In this document: positions 1-5,612 of the stretch, one piece after another
Numbering within the stretch: position 1 is the stretch's first letter
How the letters are laid out: every line of letters begins with the position of its first letter
NCBI GenBank assembly: GCA_002367635.1
Contig: DFDI01000109.1
Span: 2,233 to 8,875, forward strand
From: Betaproteobacteria bacterium UBA3031
GTDB lineage: Bacteria; Pseudomonadota; Gammaproteobacteria; Burkholderiales; Eutrophovitaceae
DNA length: 6,643 nucleotides
Reading direction: 5' to 3'
The notes under the pieces: generated by a model
What the model saw: the letters and a program-made list of their open reading frames with translations, nothing else
The model's database searches: none
What the model was told of the DNA's origin: nothing
Made by a program: the position numbers and the translations under genes

Positions 1-265
1 TGAAACTCTTTTTGACACCTGATTCAGACATGATTAACTCTATTATCTCATCCAAGGTGTCCCCTACTTGCACTCGATAACTGCCGCTTTTCAGTTGATC
101 GACCTGTCTTTCACGCAAATAGCGCTGTATCTCTACATCCTCAAGCAATAATTTTAATGCACTGTCTACATTCATTTCATCGGCGGAAGCTAAAGGCGTT
201 ATGGCCCAAGCAGCTACAAGAGAGCATAACAATACATGCTTTTTCAAACCGAAAAAAATTTTCAT
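1..265 (-). CDS. Secreted protein with LysM-like segment, 3' part beyond the left edge
   Basis: The gene reads leftward from the ATG at 265 and is open to the edge (88 complete codons). Residues 1-28 look like a Sec signal peptide: Lys at 2, 8 and 9, a hydrophobic stretch, then LASA before DE, with probable cleavage after Ala28. Residues 29-62 are charged and helical. From residue 63 the text YRVQVGDTLDEII resembles the opening of a LysM or FimV-type peptidoglycan-binding repeat (YxVxxGDTLxxIA). The product would therefore act in the periplasm and bind cell wall. It lies 61 bases downstream of flgT in the same direction, with its own Shine-Dalgarno (GGAG, 7 bases before ATG), so it probably belongs to the H-ring operon. 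Seen: signal peptide and motif. Inferred: wall binding and a flagellar role. Most of the protein is missing, so FimV-like or other LysM proteins remain possible. Confidence 0.7.
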   Translation of the reverse strand, partial: MKIFFGLKKHVLLCSLVAAWAITPLASADEMNVDSALKLLLEDVEIQRYLRERQVDQLKSGSYRVQVGDTLDEIIELIMSESGVKKSF

Positions 266-280
266 TAACGAACTCCGTTA
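266..280 (-). promoter_or_regulatory. Small hairpin carrying the ribosome binding site of the LysM gene
   Basis: On the minus strand the 15 bases directly before the ATG at 265 read TAACG-GAGTT-CGTTA: a perfect 5-bp stem with a 5-base loop. The loop and the adjoining G hold the GGAG Shine-Dalgarno. The stem is short and A/T-rich, so it may only modulate translation, or be chance. The inverted repeat is seen directly; a regulatory effect is inference. Confidence 0.35.
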
Positions 281-326
281 CTGCTTAAAAATTGCAACAC
301 TGACGCTACAGCAAAAAATAATTTAA

Positions 327-1556
327 TCAAAAAGGGGTCGCAGATCGATAGACTCCGAGCGAGTCTCCAGCAAGTATCTTTAGTTCTGCGTTATGATAGT
401 TAACGCGAATAACCTCCGCTAGACCAATTCGGTCTAGTGCGTTTGGATCTAATAGCGAATCGTAGTCACTTAAAATATTAGGCGACACTATGAACTTGTC
501 GCCTAAAGCAACTCCACCCGTGCTACCAACAGCTAATCGAAGAAGAGTGCTAGCTTGTGAATCGTTTCTTAGGAGCCCTCGAACAGGCATTTCTTCAAGC
601 CCGCAAACTCTATAATTTGACAGCAGCATAGAAAATTTTTCGACTTCCCTTTGAACCTGGAAATAGCTTTCAGTATCTATTTCTTGTTCCAGAAGGTTGT
701 AGCCCGCTTTGGGGATATTAATCGTAAATTGCGATACGGCAATTGACTCATTTTTTTCCCGGTCACTCGCAGTCAAAGTGACTAGCAGCCTTTTGCTATC
801 GCTATACTTTGGCTTAGCGAGATTGTATAGAAATCGGGAACTAGAAATGTTGGAAACAATATCAGCACCAACTATACGCGATAAGCGATATGTATCCGCA
901 ATATCAAATTTTTTCTGATCTATAGAAACATCGACACTCACTAAATACTGTCCAGCTTCAACATTTTCGTTTCTTTCATTCAACCGCGAAAAATAACTTG
1001 TACTTGACGGCACACTTGCGGTTTGCCGGCCTTCGGTGACATACCATTGGGAGGTCGAGTTAATGTTTAGACGCAGTTGCTCGCCGATAACTCCATCAAG
1101 TCTGTTTATGACCGCCCCGCTTATATCCTGGGACCAAGCAGCATCCTTAAAAACAATTCCAATCTTATTCTTATATCTCGCGGTACTTTTCCTCTCGCAA
1201 TCATTGTTACGCGCAGAATCCAGTAGCCTCGTAATTTCATTACGCTGAGGCCTGCGATCTTTCATCAAGTCTACGTTTCTAATTGCTTCAATATTTGTGC
1301 CGGTATTGAAGTACGTTGATTCGACCAGCCTTCCTGTTGAGTCGATGAATCCAGCTGAAGCTACGGAGAGCCCAGAATTTACTGCGCGCTGCACAAGGGA
1401 CTGTTTGAGCTCATCAAGCAACATCTCGCTCTCTTTAAGCGACGTCGTATTAGCGATCGACTGGGCCATCAGCATCTCACTAAAAAGAGCGCACAAAATC
1501 AAAGCTAATTCGAGGCGATTAGAGGACAGTGGCCGATTTCTGCGTGTCGATTTCAT
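327..1556 (-). CDS. flgT: FlgT-like flagellar H-ring protein
   Basis: Predicted periplasmic protein of 409 residues. In Vibrio, FlgT is a three-domain protein that forms the inner H ring around the LP ring and is needed to assemble the outer H ring and T ring. Residues 1 to about 31-35 form a signal peptide (basic N-terminus, LELALILCALF core, cleavage near LMA or SIA). Residues 38-115 fit a reduced N-terminal domain with a GRLVES segment. The middle domain starts near Cys120 (NNDC then KNKIGIVF) and runs to about 310. The C-terminal domain, 318-405, begins at Cys318 (VCGLEEMPVRG) and has the family pattern LAVGSTGGVALGDKF followed by GLAEVIRV. Cys120 and Cys318 sit at domain junctions and could pair. 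The start is the only reasonable Met before the signal peptide; its Shine-Dalgarno is weak. The gene follows flgP by 22 bases, supporting an H-ring operon. The family call rests on domain layout and neighbour; the N-terminal third is divergent. Confidence 0.8.
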   Translation of the reverse strand: MKSTRRNRPLSSNRLELALILCALFSEMLMAQSIANTTSLKESEMLLDELKQSLVQRAVNSGLSVASAGFIDSTGRLVESTYFNTGTNIEAIRNVDLMKDRRPQRNEITRLLDSARNNDCERKSTARYKNKIGIVFKDAAWSQDISGAVINRLDGVIGEQLRLNINSTSQWYVTEGRQTASVPSSTSYFSRLNERNENVEAGQYLVSVDVSIDQKKFDIADTYRLSRIVGADIVSNISSSRFLYNLAKPKYSDSKRLLVTLTASDREKNESIAVSQFTINIPKAGYNLLEQEIDTESYFQVQREVEKFSMLLSNYRVCGLEEMPVRGLLRNDSQASTLLRLAVGSTGGVALGDKFIVSPNILSDYDSLLDPNALDRIGLAEVIRVNYHNAELKILAGDSLGVYRSATPF

Positions 1557-1578
1557 TGATAATTAGTCTCGCGGCGCA

Positions 1579-2031
1579 CTATTCAACATTTTGGAGATAA
1601 AGTTTTTTCAGATTATCTACGACCGAAGAAGACAGCGACAAAGTGACTTCATAAGTAGTATCTGACAACGGCTTAATGCTCTCGACTTGCGCTCCATAAA
1701 TAATACCTTCGACACGTGTTTGCACTACGTCACTCTGAACGACCATGTCACCGATAGTCGTGGATGAATCGATATAGAGGCCATAGATCTGTTCCGAAAG
1801 AGATCTATAGGCATCAATTTTTGATGCCCGAATCGCTAGCACACGCTTTTGATTTGGATTCCCTAGCTGCGCCTCAATATCGGCATAACCTGTAGCAGTC
1901 AACTTATCGCCCTCCATCTGTAATCGAACAGCAAGAGCCTCTGAAAATTTTTCATCTGTATTTGAGCAAGAGACTAGCCCGGATGTGCAAATTAAAAGCA
2001 GGATAGCCGTTATTTTAGTCCTTTGGACCAT
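1579..2031 (-). CDS. flgP: FlgP, LPP20-family outer-membrane lipoprotein
   Basis: Lipoprotein of 150 residues of the LPP20/FlgP family. FlgP forms the outer H ring in Vibrio and the basal disk in Campylobacter, under the outer membrane around the flagellar base. From Met at 2031 a typical lipoprotein signal is seen: two basic residues, a hydrophobic core and the lipobox LVSC with the acylated Cys at position 22. Ser and Asn follow the Cys, with no Asp at +2, consistent with outer-membrane sorting. The core TATGYADIEAQLG, then LAIRASKIDAYRSLSEQIYG and VEGIIYGAQV, is the family signature. An ATG at 2055 would add eight residues, but its upstream sequence is poor, whereas the ATG at 2031 follows AGGAAGGGGA by 7 bases, so I use 2031. 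First gene of the leftward group, divergent from flhA. No flgO is seen here, although it often accompanies flgP in Vibrio. Confidence 0.88.
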   Translation of the reverse strand: MVQRTKITAILLLICTSGLVSCSNTDEKFSEALAVRLQMEGDKLTATGYADIEAQLGNPNQKRVLAIRASKIDAYRSLSEQIYGLYIDSSTTIGDMVVQSDVVQTRVEGIIYGAQVESIKPLSDTTYEVTLSLSSSVVDNLKKLYLQNVE

Positions 2032-2037
2032 CGAGAT

Positions 2038-2047
2038 TCCCCTTCCT
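2038..2047 (-). promoter_or_regulatory. Strong Shine-Dalgarno fixing the flgP start
   Basis: The minus strand reads AGGAAGGGGA, then 7 bases, then ATG at 2031. This lies inside the eight-codon extension that a start at 2055 would require. Together with the compact lipoprotein signal it argues for the downstream start. Confidence 0.7.
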
Positions 2048-2073
2048 GTGTTCATCAGTATTACCCAGAATCA

Positions 2074-2087
2074 GTCTCTTATGAGAC
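2074..2087. repeat. Perfect short dyad GTCTC-4-GAGAC in the flgP leader
   Basis: The plus strand reads GTCTCTTATGAGAC: two 5-base arms around TTAT. It lies 42 bases before the chosen flgP start and downstream of the candidate flgP promoter, so it could be an operator or a small leader hairpin. No T-run follows on the minus strand, so it does not look like a terminator. The dyad is seen; any function is inference. Confidence 0.35.
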
Positions 2088-2123
2088 ACGCATTCACTTT
2101 TTATAAATCAGTGAAGCCATATA

Positions 2124-2152
2124 ACTATAAACCACCAATCGACACTGACCAA
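2124..2152 (-). promoter_or_regulatory. Candidate sigma-70 promoter for flgP-flgT
   Basis: On the minus strand TTGGTC (2147-2152) is followed after 17 bases by TATAGT (2124-2129). The -10 matches TATAAT at five of six positions; the -35 keeps TTG. Transcription would start near 2117, giving a leader of about 85 bases to the flgP ATG at 2031. I found no GG-N10-GC sigma-54 pattern on the minus strand between 2032 and 2190. AT-rich sequence often yields such matches by chance, hence moderate confidence. Confidence 0.4.
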
Positions 2153-2191
2153 TAGAACTTTACTTGTCCCATGCAGAATCACCACAATTGC

Positions 2192-2207
2192 TGGCATGCT
2201 AATTGCT
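2192..2207 (+). promoter_or_regulatory. Sigma-54 (-24/-12) promoter for flhA
   Basis: The plus strand reads TGGCATGCTAATTGCT. The invariant GG (2193-2194) and GC (2205-2206) are exactly ten bases apart, and TGGCA-N6-TTGC fits the RpoN consensus TGGCAC-N5-TTGC with one mismatch. The start point would fall near 2218, leaving about 67 bases of leader before flhA. In Pseudomonas and Vibrio flhA-containing operons are class II genes driven by RpoN with FleQ or FlrA-type activators, so position and family knowledge agree. I could not recognise a convincing activator site nearby. Confidence 0.8.
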
Positions 2208-2214
2208 TCAACCA

Positions 2215-2262
2215 TTAGCGGAACTAGTGTTGGAGCAAAACAAAAAGCCGATATTCCGCTAA
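2215..2262. repeat. Perfect 9-base inverted repeat in the flhA leader
   Basis: TTAGCGGAA (2215-2223) and its exact reverse complement TTCCGCTAA (2254-2262) flank 30 bases. The left arm overlaps the predicted sigma-54 start point and the right arm ends 22 bases before the flhA ATG. In the transcript at least the AGCGGAA part could pair with TTCCGCT near the 5' end; as DNA it could be a split operator. The symmetry is seen directly; its role is inferred. Confidence 0.5.
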
Positions 2263-2284
2263 ATTACTGATAAAAAAGACTATT

Positions 2285-4414
2285 ATGGAAAATACTTCAT
2301 TGTCATATTTACGACAAGGCCTCGGCCGAGTCGGCGCAGCCAGCTTAGGAATGCCATTTATCGTGCTCCTAATAATGTCGATGCTTATCGTACCCCTTCC
2401 GACTTTAATGCTGGATTTTTTGTTTACAGTTAACATTCTCACCGGCCTAATAATAATAATGGTGTCTGTAAACGTCTCGCGGCCGTTAGAGTTTTCGTCA
2501 TTCCCTTCTATACTCCTTTTAGCAACCATGTTGCGCCTGAGCCTAAACGTGGCGTCTACACGAGTTGTACTTGTCAATGGGCATCAGGGAGCCGGCGCTG
2601 CCGGCGAAGTCATCGAAGCATTCGGGGAATTTGTCATCGGAGGCGATTATGTTGTTGGCTTCATTATTTTTATCATCCTGATGATTATCAATTTTATTGT
2701 TGTTACTAAAGGTGCAGGTCGGGTGTCGGAAGTAATAGCGCGTTTTACGCTAGATGCCCTCCCTGGCAAGCAGATGGCAATAGACGCGGATCTAAACGCT
2801 GGCGTAATCGATCAAGCCGGAGCCAAACAGCGACGAGAAGAGGTCTCACAGGAATCTGACTTTTTTGGCTCTATGGATGGAGCATCTAAGTTCGTTCGAG
2901 GAGACGCAATAGCGGGCATCCTCATCCTACTAATTAACATCATTGGGGGACTGGCAATCGGGGTTGGCCAGCATGGTCTTTCGTTTTCACAAGCAGGCGA
3001 AATATATGTATTACTTACGATCGGCGACGGGCTGGTTGCCCAAATTCCTTCTCTGTTATTGTCTTTATCCACTGCAATAATAGTAACCCGAGTAACGACA
3101 TCTGAGTCAATGGGCACTCAGGCAGGCACTCAGCTGTCAAGCCCCCGCGCACTCTCAATTGCTGCGGGAATTCTGATTCTCCTCGGATTTATTCCAGGCA
3201 TGCCACATTTTATTTTCCTCAGTATGGGGTTTAGCTTAGCTGCTTTTTCACACTATTTAAATCAATCAAGGATCGACTCAGCTGAAACCACTTCAGCAGC
3301 CAAACAGGTCGAAGAGAATACTCAGAAAGCGTCCGAATCGGATGATCTCGATTGGTCGCATATTGAGCAAGTTGATCAAGTAGGTCTTGAAATTGGATAT
3401 GGCCTGATCCCTTTAGTAAACAAAGATTCAGGTGGCACTTTACTTGCCAGAATACGAGGTATTCGCAAAAAGCTGTCATCGGAGCTCGGATTTCTAATCC
3501 AACCAATCAGAATCAGAGACAATCTGGACATATCACCTAGCGCCTATAATATCGTTATAAACGGAGCGGTAAGGGGACTCGGCGAAGTGCAGATTGGAAA
3601 AGAACTCGCTATTAACCCAGGAAATATTACAACGCCATTAGACGGACAAAGAACCACTGAACCAGCTTTTGGCCTCGAGGCATACTGGGTGGAGCGAGGC
3701 CAAAGCGATTTCGCAAAAACTGCAGGATATACTGTCGTGGATCCCGCGACTGCTATAGCGACTCACATGAACTCTATTCTGAAGAATAACGCAGATGAAC
3801 TGCTAGGACATGACGAAACCCAGCAATTGCTTGATCTAATTAGCGAAAAGTCACCGAAAATAATTGAAGATTTAGTTCCAAACAAATTATCTGTATCTAC
3901 AATTACTCAGGTACTAAAAAACCTCCTTCAAGAAGGAATTACATTACGCGACAACAGGTCCATCATTGATAATCTACTCGCTGAAAGCGTAAAAACCAAA
4001 GACGCTAACCAACTTACTGCCCTTATAAGGCCGCATTTAGGAAGGATCATTGTTCAGGACATAATTAGCGTCAACGAAGAATTACCGATAATTACTTTAG
4101 AGCAGCCGCTCGAACAACTTTTGAACAATTCGATTCAAAATGACTCTTCAACTAATGATGTTTTCTTAGAACCAAAACTAATCGAATCTATCGTAGCCTC
4201 TGTGTCGATTGAGAAACAAAACGCCGAAGAAAGGGGCAACCCCGCAGTAATGGTGGTGTCGCCCAAAATACGACCTTGGCTTTCTCGCATCCTCAGACAA
4301 AGACTTGGAAACTTGTCAGTACTCGCCTATACAGAAATACCCGAAGATCAAGAGATCAGGGTGATTGGCAGAGTAGGCATTCAAGATGAACAACAGAACC
4401 AGGTGGCGGCATGA
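2285..4414 (+). CDS. flhA: FlhA, flagellar type III export gate protein
   Basis: Inner-membrane protein of 709 residues, normal for the FHIPEP family. FlhA forms the nonameric export gate that couples proton flow to secretion of flagellar subunits and docks chaperone-substrate complexes in its cytoplasmic domain. Residues 20-325 hold about eight hydrophobic segments. Between them lies the conserved loop RFTLDALPGKQMAIDADLNAG (from Arg153 to Gly173, one residue short of being quoted whole elsewhere), then GSMDGASKFVRGD. Charged residues equivalent to those required in Salmonella are present: Arg153, Asp157, Lys202, Asp207 and Asp248 (in GDGLVAQIP). A polar linker (about 329-358) leads to the C-terminal domain with GYGLIPLV, EPAFGLEAYW, GYTVVDPATAIATH, ELLGHDETQQLLD and a final VLAYTEIP. 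The start is supported by N-terminal length, but the Shine-Dalgarno is poor. First gene of the plus-strand operon behind a sigma-54 promoter; flhB is not directly upstream. The stop codon overlaps the flhF start (ATGA). Confidence 0.97.
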   Translation: MENTSLSYLRQGLGRVGAASLGMPFIVLLIMSMLIVPLPTLMLDFLFTVNILTGLIIIMVSVNVSRPLEFSSFPSILLLATMLRLSLNVASTRVVLVNGHQGAGAAGEVIEAFGEFVIGGDYVVGFIIFIILMIINFIVVTKGAGRVSEVIARFTLDALPGKQMAIDADLNAGVIDQAGAKQRREEVSQESDFFGSMDGASKFVRGDAIAGILILLINIIGGLAIGVGQHGLSFSQAGEIYVLLTIGDGLVAQIPSLLLSLSTAIIVTRVTTSESMGTQAGTQLSSPRALSIAAGILILLGFIPGMPHFIFLSMGFSLAAFSHYLNQSRIDSAETTSAAKQVEENTQKASESDDLDWSHIEQVDQVGLEIGYGLIPLVNKDSGGTLLARIRGIRKKLSSELGFLIQPIRIRDNLDISPSAYNIVINGAVRGLGEVQIGKELAINPGNITTPLDGQRTTEPAFGLEAYWVERGQSDFAKTAGYTVVDPATAIATHMNSILKNNADELLGHDETQQLLDLISEKSPKIIEDLVPNKLSVSTITQVLKNLLQEGITLRDNRSIIDNLLAESVKTKDANQLTALIRPHLGRIIVQDIISVNEELPIITLEQPLEQLLNNSIQNDSSTNDVFLEPKLIESIVASVSIEKQNAEERGNPAVMVVSPKIRPWLSRILRQRLGNLSVLAYTEIPEDQEIRVIGRVGIQDEQQNQVAA

Positions 4415-5535
4415 GAATAGAAGTAATATGGGCCCCTAATTCACGGGCAGGAATGACTTCAGCAATAGCGCAATACGGCGAGAATGTTGTCCTTCTTTCG
4501 AATCGAAAAATTGGATCGCGCTCACGGCTATTGGTAGGACTTGACTCCAAAATTCAAGCAACTGATACCTTGGAGTTGAGAGACATCAAATCTGTTAACC
4601 ACGTTGTCCCGCCAACTATGGTGCGTGAAGCAAAAGACTATGAGTTGATTACTAATCTCGTTAAAAATGAATTAGCTAAGTTTAAAAAAGAGACAGAAGC
4701 TGAACATTATAGGAAAGTCAATTATGGTGGTGTCGCTAAAAGAATTTTTGGACAATCTGGCGTTTCTAGAGAACTTAGTAACTTATTATCAAACGACCTA
4801 AGTACGGATGCAAATAGCCTCGAGATTTCTGACCATGTTATTAGCAAGCTGACAGAATCTTTACCTGAAACAATTGAAATAGATCTCGGCACTAAGACTC
4901 ACGTACTTTGCGGTAATTACGGCTCAGGAAAAACATCAATAGCGATCAAGTTTGGTCTCAAACTACTGGAATTGTGCGAAACGCCGCCTATACTCGTAAG
5001 CTACAAACAAGGATTAACACCCTCCTCTGCATCAATGGAAGCAATATCTAAGTCCTTAGGGATTCCAATTTTTGAAGTATCTGACATCGATACCCTTAAA
5101 TTAATAGAGAGCCATCTATCGAGTGACGGCATTCTCATTGTCGACACAGCAACCAGAAATATCTCAGAGGAAATACTTCTAATTAAAGATAATTTGCAGT
5201 CAGTCAATTTCCATCTGATCGCTGCAAGCGATTCTTATGCCGCAGCCCAAGAGCACCTGATCAGTGTAGCGAATTGGTCAAGCTTCATAATCACCAGACT
5301 CGATTTAGCCCCCTGTCAATGGCCCATCATTGAGACTCTTATACGTGAAAAAATCCCTCTTTCCTTGGGATCTAGGAGCGCGAATATCAATGATGGCCTA
5401 GTAAGGGTCACCAAAGAGACGCTAGCGAAACGATCAGAGGAACTGCTAAGAAAAAACTTTGATTCGGACGAAGCTCTCACCGATAATAGCAGGCTTAATC
5501 CACACAGCTTTAATCAACTCAAAGCCAATCAATAA
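4411..5535 (+). CDS. flhF: FlhF, SRP-type GTPase for flagellar placement, with degenerate G motifs
   Basis: Cytosolic, membrane-associated protein of 374 residues, shorter than Vibrio or Pseudomonas FlhF. FlhF marks the cell pole where a polar flagellum is built. The N-terminus (MRIEVIWAPNSRAGM, then VVLLSNRKIG) is the typical FlhF opening; a charged helical region follows to about 160. The G domain has an intact P-loop, GNYGSGKTS (168-176). Other motifs deviate: the DTYRIGA stretch is replaced by VSYKQGLTPSS (196-206) without its Asp and Arg, DTAG is DTATR (245-249), TKLDE is TRLDL (295-299), and GQxVPED is GSRSANIND. Overall G-domain order is kept and the frame is unbroken, so this is divergence rather than a pseudogene. 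Nucleotide binding is plausible; normal GTP hydrolysis is doubtful (inference). The ATG overlaps the flhA stop by 4 bases and follows AGGTGG, indicating translational coupling. Confidence 0.92.
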   Translation: MRIEVIWAPNSRAGMTSAIAQYGENVVLLSNRKIGSRSRLLVGLDSKIQATDTLELRDIKSVNHVVPPTMVREAKDYELITNLVKNELAKFKKETEAEHYRKVNYGGVAKRIFGQSGVSRELSNLLSNDLSTDANSLEISDHVISKLTESLPETIEIDLGTKTHVLCGNYGSGKTSIAIKFGLKLLELCETPPILVSYKQGLTPSSASMEAISKSLGIPIFEVSDIDTLKLIESHLSSDGILIVDTATRNISEEILLIKDNLQSVNFHLIAASDSYAAAQEHLISVANWSSFIITRLDLAPCQWPIIETLIREKIPLSLGSRSANINDGLVRVTKETLAKRSEELLRKNFDSDEALTDNSRLNPHSFNQLKANQ

Positions 5536-5612
5536 TTATTATTAATATATAAATCAATCAGTTAAGCTAGCCCGTCAAAAATACATTAAACCGGGCACAA
5601 GAGAGGAACACC

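Noticed and set aside
709..1566. Plus-strand open frames of 69 to 89 codons opposite flgT
   Set aside because: They overlap a well-supported gene on the other strand, have no family features and no good ribosome binding sites; they are antisense shadows.
2137..2170. Possible FleQ-type activator site near GACACTGACCAAT
   Set aside because: It lacks the palindromic GTCAAT-ATTGAC form, so I did not annotate it.
2186..2207. Direct repeat AATTGCT at 2186-2192 and 2201-2207 around GCATGC
   Set aside because: The second copy is explained by the -12 element of the sigma-54 promoter. A single 7-base repeat in AT-rich DNA is not enough to call an operator.
2224..3506. Minus-strand open frames of about 90 to 117 codons opposite flhA
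   Set aside because: They are shadows of the highly conserved flhA coding sequence, with no recognisable domains.
4411..5535. FlhF as a pseudogene because of degraded G motifs
   Set aside because: The frame is intact, the P-loop and N-terminal family signature are kept, and it is translationally coupled to flhA. Divergence under selection is more likely.
5570..5596. Short inverted repeat GCCCG (5570-5574) and CGGGC (5592-5596) before flhG
   Set aside because: Only five base pairs with a 17-base loop and no T-run after it. It is too weak to call a terminator or attenuator between flhF and flhG.
5536..5612. AT-rich flhF-flhG gap as a possible internal promoter
   Set aside because: There are -10-like AT stretches, but no matched -35, no sigma-28 (TAAA-N15-GCCGATAA) pattern and no GG-N10-GC pattern. 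I see only the flhG ribosome binding site.
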